NCBI RefSeq assembly: GCF_028748065.1
Contig: NZ_CP118166.1
Location: 1,565,501 to 1,629,500, forward strand
Length of the DNA: 64,000 nucleotides
Direction of reading: 5' to 3'
From: Hyphococcus flavus
Lineage (GTDB): Bacteria > Pseudomonadota > Alphaproteobacteria > Caulobacterales > Parvularculaceae
Below are positions 29,986 through 38,067 of this stretch, one piece after another; within the stretch, counting starts at the first letter, position 1, and each line of letters starts with the position of its first letter. The position numbers and the translations under genes are program-made. Under the pieces are notes generated by a model. That model searched no databases, was not told where the DNA came from, and saw only the letters and a list, made by a program, of their open reading frames with translations.

Positions 29986-30345
29986 ATGGAAGGTATGATT
30001 GGTGAAGTGAGAGCGACGGCGGAGGCGGTGTTTCTCGGCGGTGACTGGATTTGGATGGGTATGGTGATTGTCGCCGCGATTATCGGCCTTTTCTCAATGC
30101 GGAATGCGGCGCAGGTGCTGTGTGCGAGCCTGTTATCCATGATCGCGCTTGGCCTGATCTGGGTGCTTTATGGCGGCGCGACCAGCGAAACACCGACCGC
30201 GCCAGGCGTTTATATGGACCAGCTTAACGGCGGGCTTGCGTCTTTATCAGCCATGACAGGATCAACGCTCGTGAGTTACCTGTTGGTTTTCGCGGTCGTT
30301 ATTCTGGTTCTCTTCATCCTCAGATCGTTGGTGATCAGGAACTAG
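29986..30345 (+). CDS. Small membrane protein with FLxGDW motif (paralogue 1)
   Basis: This 119-residue protein has three predicted membrane helices (about residues 24-44, 46-64 and 92-113). I do not recognise a named family. The N-terminal helix is followed by VFLGGDWIWM, a motif shared with the gene at 30561 (TFLSGDWIAL). The last helix ends in a similar pattern, LVLFILRSLVIRN against LVLYGMRSVLSR. It has its own Shine-Dalgarno (AGAGGGGC) and terminator. The position inside the oxidase cluster suggests, but does not prove, a membrane partner of the oxidase or of its assembly. Confidence 0.8.
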   Translation: MEGMIGEVRATAEAVFLGGDWIWMGMVIVAAIIGLFSMRNAAQVLCASLLSMIALGLIWVLYGGATSETPTAPGVYMDQLNGGLASLSAMTGSTLVSYLLVFAVVILVLFILRSLVIRN

Positions 30346-30390
30346 CCGGAACCAAAGGCCTATTACTGTTGCCATTTTTTGAATTGTAAG

Positions 30391-30418
30391 CCCCGCCGAT
30401 AAAGCCCGGCGGGGTTTT
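30391..30418 (+). terminator. Intrinsic terminator after FLxGDW paralogue 1
   Basis: CCCCGCCG (30391-30398) pairs with CGGCGGGG (30407-30414) around an eight-base loop, and TTTT follows. The A-T bases flanking the stem extend it. Confidence 0.9.
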
Positions 30419-30468
30419 CTTATGTTTTTCAGTCTGTTGCGCAGGCTGGCAAGCCTCACTGGAATAGG

Positions 30469-30483
30469 TTAATAATGGTTAAC
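30469..30483 (+). promoter_or_regulatory. Paired TTAA half-sites before the second FLxGDW gene (tentative CtrA box)
   Basis: TTAA and TTAAC are separated by six bases instead of the consensus seven, 78 bases before the start at 30561. It parallels the box before the other paralogue. Confidence 0.3.
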
Positions 30484-30560
30484 GCGGAGCACGCTGGCGG
30501 GGATGAGCCGGCGCGGCTTCGTCGTGGTTTTGAGCGACAGCAAATGTAAGCGGAGGGGTA

Positions 30561-30929
30561 ATGCTGGAGACCATCATTAATGACGTTACAGGGATATTTC
30601 GGGCGACATTCCTGTCTGGGGACTGGATAGCACTAGTCATTGCATTCGGGTCAGTTCTTGTCGCGTCGATTATCATGAAGCGCGGCACGCAAATCGGATC
30701 CATGACGCTACTGGCGCTCGTGCTCTTTGCGATTGGCGGTTTTCTGCGTGGCTACTTTCGCGGCGTGCCGGCAGAAGGCGCGACGCAAGGCGACCGGGCT
30801 GTGATGCAGCTTGAATCAAGCTGGCTGCATTTCATGAACTTGCAGGCAGGAACGCTGCTCGCTTACTTCATCGCGTTCATGTTCCTGATCCTCGTTCTTT
30901 ACGGCATGAGATCAGTACTGAGTCGATAG
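30561..30929 (+). CDS. Small membrane protein with FLxGDW motif (paralogue 2)
   Basis: This 122-residue paralogue of the gene at 29986 has the same layout: short amphipathic start, FRATFLSGDWIAL, three membrane helices, and a C-terminal arginine-containing tail. A charged loop (RGYFRGVPAEGATQGDRAVMQLE) separates helices 2 and 3, where the first paralogue has an uncharged one. GGAGGGG precedes the ATG. A terminator-like hairpin follows before ctaB. Function unknown. Confidence 0.8.
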   Translation: MLETIINDVTGIFRATFLSGDWIALVIAFGSVLVASIIMKRGTQIGSMTLLALVLFAIGGFLRGYFRGVPAEGATQGDRAVMQLESSWLHFMNLQAGTLLAYFIAFMFLILVLYGMRSVLSR

Positions 30930-30949
30930 ACTGAGGCGAAATTCCAAGT

Positions 30950-30984
30950 CGGCTGCGGCGTTATGATCACGTCGCAGCCGTTTG
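30950..30984 (+). terminator. Terminator-like hairpin before ctaB
   Basis: CGGCTGCGGCG (30950-30960) pairs with CGTCGCAGCCG (30970-30980) with a single G-U pair, followed by TTTGC. It probably ends the paralogue 2 transcript, although the T-run is interrupted. Confidence 0.7.
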
Positions 30985-31018
30985 CTTTTGAGGCCTTATC
31001 TGAGGCATAAGGCGCGCC

Positions 31019-31927
31019 ATGAGCGATACAGCGATGCCACAACAAGCATACGACCTGGCGGGCCCGAAAGACTATTTCGCGCTATTAAAACCGCGCGTCA
31101 TGTCGCTGGTGATTTTCACGGCCTTTGTCGGCATGGCGTTGGCGCCGGGTGCGTTGAACCCGGTTCTGGCCGCGGTCTCGCTGCTGGCCATTGCGGTTGG
31201 CGCAGGCGCATCAGGCGCGCTGAACATGTGGTGGGACGCGGATATCGACGCGGTCATGGCGCGCACGGTCAGCCGGCCCATTCCATCCGGGCGCGTGCCG
31301 CGTTCAGAAGCGGCGGCGTTCGGCGGATTTCTTTCGCTTCTCTCGGTTTTTCTTCTGGCGCTCGCGTCCAATTACCTTGCGGCCGGGCTTTTGGCGTTCA
31401 CCATCTTTTTTTACGTGGTGATCTATTCCATGTGGCTCAAGCGCTCGACGCCCCAGAACATTGTCATCGGCGGCGCCGCAGGTGCGCTGCCGCCGGTTGT
31501 CGGCTGGGCGGCCATGAGCGGGACGGCCCCGCTAGAAGCATGGGTTCTGTTCGCCATCATCTTTCTTTGGACGCCGCCGCATTTCTGGGCGCTCGCGCTT
31601 TACAAGCGCGGGGATTATGAGCGCGCGGGCGTGCCGATGATGCCTGTCGTCAAGGGTGAGGCGTCAACAAGAAAACAGATTTTCGCCTACGCGCTGATAT
31701 TGGCTGCATCGGGCGTTGCGCCGTTTTTCATCGACATGGCCGGGCTTTTTTATCTTTCGGTCAGTGCAGTGCTTGGCGCCTGTTTTGTCTGGCTGTCATG
31801 GAAAGTTCTGCGGGCGGATGAAGGCGAGCAAGGTCCGGCCAAAAAACTTTTCGGCTTTTCTATTCTCTACCTCTTCGGGCTTTTCGCCGCACTTCTTGTT
31901 GAACGGCTGGCGTCTTTTTATGTCTGA
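31019..31927 (+). CDS. ctaB: Protoheme IX farnesyltransferase (heme O synthase)
   Basis: It attaches farnesyl to heme b to make heme o, the precursor of heme a for the oxidase. This is a 302-residue UbiA-family membrane protein with about nine helices. The polyprenyl-diphosphate motif [19 protein letters not shown] is complete, and a second, acidic region [19 protein letters not shown] is in the second half. Its stop codon overlaps the start of the CoxF-like gene (ATG at 31920), indicating coupled translation. Confidence 0.97.
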   Translation: MSDTAMPQQAYDLAGPKDYFALLKPRVMSLVIFTAFVGMALAPGALNPVLAAVSLLAIAVGAGASGALNMWWDADIDAVMARTVSRPIPSGRVPRSEAAAFGGFLSLLSVFLLALASNYLAAGLLAFTIFFYVVIYSMWLKRSTPQNIVIGGAAGALPPVVGWAAMSGTAPLEAWVLFAIIFLWTPPHFWALALYKRGDYERAGVPMMPVVKGEASTRKQIFAYALILAASGVAPFFIDMAGLFYLSVSAVLGACFVWLSWKVLRADEGEQGPAKKLFGFSILYLFGLFAALLVERLASFYV

Positions 31928-32090
31928 ACAGAACAATGATATGCAATTAAGCAGCCTGTCGCCTGAAGAGCGTAAACAGCAAAAGCGCAGAAACATCTCG
32001 ATAGCGCTCGCGCTTGCGGCGTTCATGATCATTGTCTTTCTGGTGACGGTTCTGCGCCTCGGCAGTTCGGTGGCGGAGCGCAGTTTTTAG
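31920..32090 (+). CDS. coxF: CoxF-like small cytochrome oxidase assembly protein
   Basis: This 56-residue protein has a charged N-terminus ([12 protein letters not shown]) and one membrane helix ([20 protein letters not shown]). A gene of this size and shape lies between ctaB and ctaG in many alphaproteobacterial oxidase operons and is usually called CoxF. The ATG overlaps the ctaB stop by eight bases. Function in oxidase assembly is inferred from position, not established. Confidence 0.8.
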   Translation: MSEQNNDMQLSSLSPEERKQQKRRNISIALALAAFMIIVFLVTVLRLGSSVAERSF

Positions 32091-32103
32091 CGGAGAGGCT
32101 CGG

Positions 32104-32673
32104 ATGACCGGTCAAAACGGCAGCCAGGACAAAAACAAAAAGACAGCAATGCTTGTGTCTTTGACGGTCGCCGGCATGGTCGCCATGTCGTTCGCTGCCG
32201 TACCGGCTTACAAAGCCTTTTGTCAGGTGACGGGGTGGGGCGGCACCACCCAGCGCGCTGACGCAGAATCTGACCGGACCCTTGCGCGTGAAGTTACGGT
32301 TCGTTTTGACGCGACAGTGGGGCAGGGGCTTTCCTGGCGTTTCAAGCCTGAGCAGGTTTCCCAAACGCTTCATATCGGCGAGACCGGATTGGCGTTTTAC
32401 GAGGCCGAGAATTTGACTGATCGGCCAATTACCGGCCGGGCGACGTTCAATGTCTCACCAGCCAAGGCTGGCCTCTATTTCAGGAAAATCGAGTGCTTCT
32501 GTTTTACCGAGCAGACACTCCAGCCGGGCGAAAAAGTCTCCATGCCCGTCACCTATTTCATTGATCCGGGGCTCGATGACGACGGCAACCTTGACGAAGT
32601 CCAGACCATCACGCTCGCCTATACGTTTTTTCCATGGGATGATGCTGAGCCGGAACCTGATATTGGCGGCTAG
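32104..32673 (+). CDS. ctaG: Cytochrome c oxidase assembly protein CtaG/Cox11
   Basis: It inserts copper into the CuB site of subunit I. This 189-residue protein has one N-terminal membrane helix and a periplasmic immunoglobulin-like domain. The copper ligands lie in ECFCF near residue 125, and PAYKAFCQVTGWGGTTQ after the helix is the other family signature. It is followed by a secreted protein unrelated to standard oxidase assembly. Confidence 0.97.
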   Translation: MTGQNGSQDKNKKTAMLVSLTVAGMVAMSFAAVPAYKAFCQVTGWGGTTQRADAESDRTLAREVTVRFDATVGQGLSWRFKPEQVSQTLHIGETGLAFYEAENLTDRPITGRATFNVSPAKAGLYFRKIECFCFTEQTLQPGEKVSMPVTYFIDPGLDDDGNLDEVQTITLAYTFFPWDDAEPEPDIGG

Positions 32674-32766
32674 ACGTCCTGATTGTTTTTCTGCCGACAT
32701 GAATTTTTGTGGTATCCTCTAGAAGAGAGCGGCTCAGCCGCCGCCTGAACTAAGGGGAGACTTTTC

Positions 32767-33297
32767 ATGCGTACATTGATTTTCACTGTCTTTGGCATGG
32801 CGCTCGCGCCTGTGTGTTTTGCACAGCCACAAATCGAGATTCCGCGAGAGCGTCCGCTCGTCGACGCGCCGCTGATCGATGAGGGGTTGCTGACGCCGCG
32901 GTGCCGGCCAGTCGAGCCGGAAGAACCGGTTTGTCCCGGTGATGACGCTGAAGAATATGTTGTCGTCGTTAATCGCCTGGCGTGTTCAGGGGATTGTGAT
33001 CTCGGAAGGACTGAAATTAGATTCCAGAACGCCAGCCGAAGCGACGCCCGCGGTGCAGTTGGGCCTCGATTTACGCGCGCAGCCACATCCAGCATCCTTA
33101 AAGGGTATCGGTTTTCTGAGGACGGGTTTTATTTCGAGGTGCTGTTTGATGATGAGAGCTATGTGATGTTGCAGCCCATTACCGTGACCCCGGACATGCT
33201 CAATAGGCCACAGCTTCGCGCCGTTGCCGTGTCTTTCCCGTCTGGCAAGGAGGCAACGATATCTTGGGATTTCACGGTATATCCCGTCTGGCCTTGA
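32767..33297 (+). CDS. Exported protein of unknown function within the oxidase cluster
   Basis: This 176-residue protein has a signal peptide (MRTLIFTVFGMALAPVCFA) and no later membrane helix. It has a proline-rich, acidic start (residues 20-60) and four cysteines (CRPVEPEEPVCPG, CSGDC) that could form disulfides or bind a metal. The remaining beta-rich region ends ISWDFTVYPVWP. I do not recognise a family. A good Shine-Dalgarno (AAGGGGAGAC) supports it. Its place between ctaG and ctaE is unusual, because these two are normally adjacent. Confidence 0.8.
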   Translation: MRTLIFTVFGMALAPVCFAQPQIEIPRERPLVDAPLIDEGLLTPRCRPVEPEEPVCPGDDAEEYVVVVNRLACSGDCDLGRTEIRFQNASRSDARGAVGPRFTRAATSSILKGYRFSEDGFYFEVLFDDESYVMLQPITVTPDMLNRPQLRAVAVSFPSGKEATISWDFTVYPVWP

Positions 33298-33428
33298 GGC
33301 TGGCAGGTTAGGTTTCCAGACAGTGCGGCTGAATAGCGCGGGGCGAAGGCGCGCTGGCGCTTGGATTTTCGCGGCGCGCCAGTATAGAAATCTTCCAACT
33401 TTCAGGACGGAATCATTAGGGGCGGGCC

Positions 33429-34430
33429 ATGGCTGGCGCTGAAGTCAAACACGACTATCACCTTGTAAATCCATCACCTTGGCCGCTGGTTGGCTCTATC
33501 GCCGCGGCGATCATGATGATCGGCGCCGTGACATGGATGAAGTCTGGCGGTGGCGGTCTTTATCTCGGCGGCATCGCGCAGAATGAAGCTGGTGAAAATG
33601 TCGGCAAGTGGGTGACCTTAAAGGGCAACTGGATGTTCTTTGTCGGGTTGCTCGGCGTTCTCATCACTATGGTTGGCTGGTGGCGCGACGTCATCAAGGA
33701 AAGCCTGAACGGCGAGAATACTTCCGTCGTTGTCCGCCTTGGTCTGCGCTACGGCATGCTTCTCTTTATTGCTTCCGAGGTGATGTTTTTCGCTGCCTGG
33801 TTCTGGGCGTTCTTTGGTGCGGCGCTATTCCCGGGCGCGGGCGATCCCGTAATTCTCGCCGATGGTTCGCAAATGGCCTCCACCGCTGTTGACGCCAACG
33901 GAGAGCCTTTGCCAGCCTTTATTGGCAATGACGCACGCGTGCACGCGACGGGTGGCGTCTGGCCGCCCGTAGGCGTTGAACCGTTAAGCGCATGGGGCTT
34001 GCCGCTAATCAATACACTGATCTTGTTGCTCTCCGGCACGACAGTAACCTGGGCGCACTACGCTGTTCAGAACAATGATCAAAAAGGCCTGATCCAGGGG
34101 CTGTTGCTGACCGTAATTCTCGGCGCTTTCTTCACGGCGCTGCAGGCGGTGGAATACTACGAAGCCATACACTACGACATGTTCAGCTTCTCTGGCGGCG
34201 GCATCTACGGCGCTTCGTTCTTCATGGCGACGGGCTTCCACGGGCTGCATGTGATCATCGGGACGATCTTTCTGATCGTGTGTCTCTTCCGTGCGATGGC
34301 GGGCCATTTCACGCCTGAGCGACACTTTGGCTTCGAATGCGCTGCCTGGTACTGGCACTTTGTCGACGTGGTGTGGTTGTTTTTGTTCGCTTTTATCTAC
34401 GTGCTCGGCAATCAGGGGCTGTTGTCCTAG
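33429..34430 (+). CDS. ctaE: Cytochrome c oxidase subunit III
   Basis: This 333-residue membrane protein has seven helices, matching subunit III of the aa3 oxidase. Conserved blocks are the N-terminal [37 protein letters not shown], the long loop with GGVWPP, and [13 protein letters not shown] ending with [19 protein letters not shown]. It stabilises the catalytic core and the proton channel entry. A RIME-like repeat begins at its stop codon. Confidence 0.97.
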   Translation: MAGAEVKHDYHLVNPSPWPLVGSIAAAIMMIGAVTWMKSGGGGLYLGGIAQNEAGENVGKWVTLKGNWMFFVGLLGVLITMVGWWRDVIKESLNGENTSVVVRLGLRYGMLLFIASEVMFFAAWFWAFFGAALFPGAGDPVILADGSQMASTAVDANGEPLPAFIGNDARVHATGGVWPPVGVEPLSAWGLPLINTLILLLSGTTVTWAHYAVQNNDQKGLIQGLLLTVILGAFFTALQAVEYYEAIHYDMFSFSGGGIYGASFFMATGFHGLHVIIGTIFLIVCLFRAMAGHFTPERHFGFECAAWYWHFVDVVWLFLFAFIYVLGNQGLLS

Positions 34431-34432
34431 CA

Positions 34433-34486
34433 TCTTGCGCGCATTTTTGACGGAAAACCGCTCACACTTTTCCTGAATGCGCGCTA
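34433..34486. repeat. Interspersed palindromic (RIME-like) repeat, copy 2
   Basis: Nine-base perfect inverted ends GCGCGCATT (34437-34445) and AATGCGCGC (34476-34484) flank a core whose reverse strand reads GGAAAAGTGTGAGCGG followed by TTTTCC. This matches the AAAAGTGGAATCCGGTTTT core of the copy at 15071-15140. It sits directly after the ctaE stop. Confidence 0.65.
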
Positions 34487-34520
34487 GGCTCGTCTGGCAG
34501 CAGCCAGAAAGGGGATGGTG

Positions 34521-35081
34521 ATGCGCTTTCCCGTAAAAGCCGTTGGCGTCAGCGCAGGCGCGCTCATGCTTGCCGGATGTCTTGTATCTGAATTTCCTGT
34601 GCTCGACGCCAGCAGCGGCCGGGCGAAACCGTTAAAGGACGGCGCTTATATCGCTTGCCCGGTTAGCGAAGAGGCAAGTGAAGACGATTGCCAGACAATG
34701 ACAGTCGTTTTTCAGCCTGACCGCTCTTACCATTTCATTTCAGAAGAGGAGGAAGAGCCGTCCGTTCTCCGATTTCGCCGTGTCGGAAACCGAGGTTACG
34801 CCGTGCAGTCAAAGGAAGAGCATGACGAGTTCGCTTATTACTATGGCGCAGGTAATTCGAACCGCATGACCCTTACCTGGATGATGTGTAAAGACCTGCC
34901 GGAGAACGTGCGTACAAAGCTTCTGGAGAATGGCGACCTTGAGTCTGACAGCGACGATTACGAAGCGTGTGAAGTGAAAACCGTACGTGGACTGACGGAT
35001 GCCGCGCGCGCGTATCATCGCGGTCAGGCCGAAAGTGACGAGCCGATCACTATGGAATTGACGCCGGCGCCCGCTGAATAG
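34521..35081 (+). CDS. Lipoprotein of unknown function in the oxidase cluster
   Basis: This 186-residue protein has a lipoprotein signal (VKAVGVSAGALMLAGC, Cys20). ATG 34521 is preferred over ATG 34515 because only the former leaves proper room after GGGGATGG. The body contains FQPDRSYHFISEEEEEP, further cysteines (Cys in CPVSEE, CQTM, MMCKDL and YEACEV) and a TPAPAE end. I do not recognise a family. It lies between ctaE and the DUF983 gene, six bases from the latter, which places it in the oxidase operon. Confidence 0.8.
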   Translation: MRFPVKAVGVSAGALMLAGCLVSEFPVLDASSGRAKPLKDGAYIACPVSEEASEDDCQTMTVVFQPDRSYHFISEEEEEPSVLRFRRVGNRGYAVQSKEEHDEFAYYYGAGNSNRMTLTWMMCKDLPENVRTKLLENGDLESDSDDYEACEVKTVRGLTDAARAYHRGQAESDEPITMELTPAPAE

Positions 35082-35087
35082 AATACG

Positions 35088-35456
35088 ATGACCTATTATC
35101 CGCCCGTATCACCCTACGCCGCTGGTCTTGGTGCGAAGTGTCCGCGCTGTGGCCAGGGCGCGCTTTATGACGGGTTTCTCAAGCTGAAGCCGGTTTGTGA
35201 TGCTTGCGGACTCGATTATTCCAAGGCGGATTCGGGCGACGGGCCAGCGGTATTCGTTATTTTTATTGTTGGTTTTGTCGCTGTCGCGCTCGCTTTTATT
35301 GTGCGTTTTGTATGGGGCGCGCCTATTGGCGTTGCCTTGTTGCTTGGCGGTGGATTTACGGTTGTGGCGATCATGGCGCTGTTAAGACCGCTGAAAGCCA
35401 CGCTGATCGCGCTTCAGTATGCCAACAAGGCCGCTGAAGGCAGGCTCGAAGAATAA
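35088..35456 (+). CDS. DUF983 family zinc-ribbon membrane protein
   Basis: This 122-residue protein has an N-terminal zinc ribbon, CPRCGQGALYDGFLKLKPVCDACGLDY (four cysteines), followed by two membrane helices. DUF983 proteins are characteristic of alphaproteobacterial oxidase clusters, next to ctaE and SURF1. Their role is presumed to be oxidase assembly. Genes on both sides are separated by three to six bases. Confidence 0.95.
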   Translation: MTYYPPVSPYAAGLGAKCPRCGQGALYDGFLKLKPVCDACGLDYSKADSGDGPAVFVIFIVGFVAVALAFIVRFVWGAPIGVALLLGGGFTVVAIMALLRPLKATLIALQYANKAAEGRLEE

Positions 35457-35459
35457 ATC

Positions 35460-36167
35460 ATGCTTAGCGGATATCGCTTTCAATTCCGTCCGGCGCTGAC
35501 CGTCTTTGCGATGGCGGCGCTTGGCATCCTGGTAATCCTCGGCACATGGCAATTGCAGCGCCTTGAATGGAAGCGCGGGCTTATCGCGAAAGTCGAAGAA
35601 CGGGTCAGTTCGGAACCGATCCCGTTTGAGCAGGCTTTGGACCGCTCAGAGGCTGGCGAGGACATGGAATACACGCCGGTTCGTTTGTCCGGCGAATGGC
35701 GTCCGCATAACGAGGCGCTTGTCTTTGGCGCCATTAATGGAAAACCCGGTGCTTTCTTTTTTACGCCACTTCAGACGGCTCCGGATCAAACCATCTTCAT
35801 TAATCGTGGATTCGCGCCACAAGAGGCGACAAATCTAGCAGATATAAAAGACGGACCCGATGATATAACCGGCCTCTTTCGTACGTCGGAAACTTTGTCG
35901 CCGCCGGCGTCGTGGTTTCGACCGACCAAAAAATCTGCAGACGGATTATGGTTTGTCAGGGATCCGCAGCTCATGGCGAGCCAATCAGGGATGCAAACGC
36001 CGCCTTATTATATCGACCAATTCGAGATCCCGGGGCGCGAGTGGCCAAAGGGCGGCACGACAAGGCTCGATTTTAATAACCGGCACCTTGAATATGCGCT
36101 GACCTGGTTTGGTCTTGCGTTGACGCTGATTGGCGTCTGGATAGCTTTTTCCTTGCAAAAGCGGTAA
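35460..36167 (+). CDS. SURF1-like oxidase assembly protein
   Basis: This 235-residue protein has membrane helices at each end (residues 13-31 and about 207-228) and a periplasmic central domain, the normal SURF1 topology. Conserved GTWQLQRLEWK follows the first helix, FINRGFAP lies in the middle and NRHLEYALTWFGLA precedes the last helix. SURF1 helps deliver or insert heme a into subunit I. It ends the oxidase operon. Confidence 0.94.
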   Translation: MLSGYRFQFRPALTVFAMAALGILVILGTWQLQRLEWKRGLIAKVEERVSSEPIPFEQALDRSEAGEDMEYTPVRLSGEWRPHNEALVFGAINGKPGAFFFTPLQTAPDQTIFINRGFAPQEATNLADIKDGPDDITGLFRTSETLSPPASWFRPTKKSADGLWFVRDPQLMASQSGMQTPPYYIDQFEIPGREWPKGGTTRLDFNNRHLEYALTWFGLALTLIGVWIAFSLQKR

Positions 36168-36207
36168 ATAGTAAATAACTTTAAAAAATAAAGTAAATTT
36201 GACCCTT

Positions 36208-36227
36208 CCTGACCGTGGGAGGTCAGG
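36208..36227 (+). other. Perfect 7-bp hairpin in the leader of the DUF2306 gene
   Basis: CCTGACC (36208-36214) pairs with GGTCAGG (36221-36227) around GTGGGA. It lies between SURF1 and the DUF2306 start and has no T-run, so its role is unclear. Confidence 0.4.
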
Positions 36228-36285
36228 CTGGCATGAAGGCTTGGCGATTAAAGCGCTGCGTGAAGCCCTGAAAGCGGAGGAAAGC

Positions 36286-36705
36286 ATGTCGTTGCAACCA
36301 TTGCTTGAAGCATCCTGGGTTATTCAGGTCCATGCATTTTCCGCCATGGCGGCGTTTGTGCTGGGCGTTATTCAGTTCACCGCGCCAAAAGGAACGTTGC
36401 CGCATAAAACGCTGGGTGCGGTCTGGGTCTTGCTGATGACCTTGATTGTCATCAGCAGCATTTTCATCAGGCCGTCCGTCTATCCCGGCCTGCCGCTTAT
36501 CCAGTGGTTTGGTCCCATTCACATTTTTACAGTGGTCACCACCGTGGGTATTGTCGGCGGGCTGATTTATCTCATTAAGGGCGGGCCAACGCTTAAGAAA
36601 CATAAAGGCCCGTTCATGGGCATTTTTATTGGCGGGCTGATCATTGCCGGGGCGTTCGCTTTTCTGCCCGGGCGCATCATGCACGCTGTCGCGCTTGGTG
36701 GTTAG
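36286..36705 (+). CDS. DUF2306 family membrane protein
   Basis: This 139-residue protein has four membrane helices. VIQVHAFSAMAAFVLGVIQF and KTLGAVWVLLMTLIVISSIFI match DUF2306, which is related to cytochrome b561-like folds and has conserved histidines (His at 17, 44 and near 80). The function is unknown. The strong GCGGAGGAAAGC before ATG 36286 decides the start. Confidence 0.82.
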   Translation: MSLQPLLEASWVIQVHAFSAMAAFVLGVIQFTAPKGTLPHKTLGAVWVLLMTLIVISSIFIRPSVYPGLPLIQWFGPIHIFTVVTTVGIVGGLIYLIKGGPTLKKHKGPFMGIFIGGLIIAGAFAFLPGRIMHAVALGG

Positions 36706-36715
36706 GACGGCTCCG

Positions 36716-37933
36716 ATGCAAGGTGTAGCGTACAATGAGCGTGAAACAGAAAAGTCAGCGATAAGCAAAAAAGCCCTAACAGCCGTTCGGCGCGTGCTTT
36801 TTCTTGTCTCAGCGCCGATGGTTTTCATCAGTTTCGCCTTGCCCTTGCGTGCAGAAGACCTTGGCGCATCCGCGTTTGAAATTGGCGCGCTGTTCAGTCT
36901 GTTCACGGCTGCGGTGTTTGTCGTCAGGCCGCTTACCGGCGTCGGGTTGGATATATTCGGCCGCCGGCCATTCTTTTTGCTGGCGGTTTTGTTTTATTTC
37001 GCAGCGAACATCTTTTACGCCGTTAGCGAAACAGTCTCGGCGCTTTACATCGCAAGGCTTTTGCAAGGGCTCGGCTTTGCGATCCTTGCGATCACCACTG
37101 ACACCATCACGGCTGATATCACTTTGGCTGAAAACCGCAGTGCGGCCATGGGCGGCAACATCGCCAGCAAATCGCGCGGCGGCATGGCGGGCGCGTTTGT
37201 TGGCTTCGGACTTGTCGGCGCCATGCCGGTCTATGCCTGGGTTATGTCCTTTTGGGTGTTCGCTGCTGTTGCCGGCCTCGCGATCATTTATGCCCTCAAC
37301 GCTATCCCAGAAACCCAGCCGCAAGAAAAAGCCAACAAATCGTTGGAAAAGTTTTCGCTTCCAGAAAACTATGTTCGCATTCTAACCATCATATTTGCAG
37401 CGGCGTTTGCCGGCGCGCTGATCCAACCCTTTTATATGATTTATTTGCGCGCGCGATTTGATCTGGAATTATACTGGCTAGCGACGGCTTTCCTTCCCAT
37501 GGGGATCGCCTACGCCATATTGCCGCCCTGGCTGGGCCGTGTCAGCGGCAGACTGCATCGCGCGAGCGCTGTTGTAATCGGCCTCGTCATAGCGGCTGTT
37601 TTTTATGTGTCGGTGCCCTTCGTCAATGAATTTGCCTTAGTCATAGGGGCGTTTGTCGCCGCCTCTGTTGGAGCGGTTCTTGTTGATCTCACCAAAAACG
37701 CATGGGTTGCCGATTTATCGAATGCTGGCGCCATGGGCCGCACCTTTGGGCTGGCATCATTTGCTGCCGGCGCCGGGGCGGCGTTAGGCCCGCTTGTAGG
37801 CGGCGTAATCTATGATGCTTCCGGTCCGAACTATCTGTTTTATTTTGCGAGCGCGATTTTATTCGCCGCTGCTGTTCTTGCTGTGGCGCTCAGGCCGAGG
37901 CACGGTTGGCCGTTCAACCCCAGTGACTGTTAG
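36716..37933 (+). CDS. MFS transporter
   Basis: This 405-residue membrane transporter has twelve helices. The conserved loop between helices 2 and 3 appears as GVGLDIFGRRPFF (MFS motif G-x-x-x-D-x-x-G-R-R). IARLLQGLGFAILA contains motif B. The substrate cannot be deduced. It begins ten bases after the DUF2306 gene, with AGGA in front, so the two are likely co-transcribed. Confidence 0.9.
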   Translation: MQGVAYNERETEKSAISKKALTAVRRVLFLVSAPMVFISFALPLRAEDLGASAFEIGALFSLFTAAVFVVRPLTGVGLDIFGRRPFFLLAVLFYFAANIFYAVSETVSALYIARLLQGLGFAILAITTDTITADITLAENRSAAMGGNIASKSRGGMAGAFVGFGLVGAMPVYAWVMSFWVFAAVAGLAIIYALNAIPETQPQEKANKSLEKFSLPENYVRILTIIFAAAFAGALIQPFYMIYLRARFDLELYWLATAFLPMGIAYAILPPWLGRVSGRLHRASAVVIGLVIAAVFYVSVPFVNEFALVIGAFVAASVGAVLVDLTKNAWVADLSNAGAMGRTFGLASFAAGAGAALGPLVGGVIYDASGPNYLFYFASAILFAAAVLAVALRPRHGWPFNPSDC

Positions 37934-38013
37934 CGACGCAGCCTCTCTGCATCCGTCGTCTTTGGTAGGTAAAGTGCCCAATATAGTTTGACTATCAACT
38001 TGACATGACAAAT

Positions 38014-38027
38014 GCTACATATGTAGC
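38014..38027. promoter_or_regulatory. Perfect 14-bp palindrome, BlaI/MecI-like operator
   Basis: GCTACATATGTAGC is a perfect palindrome containing TACATATGTA, which resembles the TACA-AT-TGTA core recognised by BlaI/MecI-type repressors. TTGACA (38000-38005) lies just upstream. It is 40 bases before the esterase start. No blaI gene is in the window, so the repressor is unidentified. Confidence 0.6.
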
Positions 38028-38067
38028 GTAAGCTGATTCAGTATTTCTATCGGTGTCGGACCATTTC

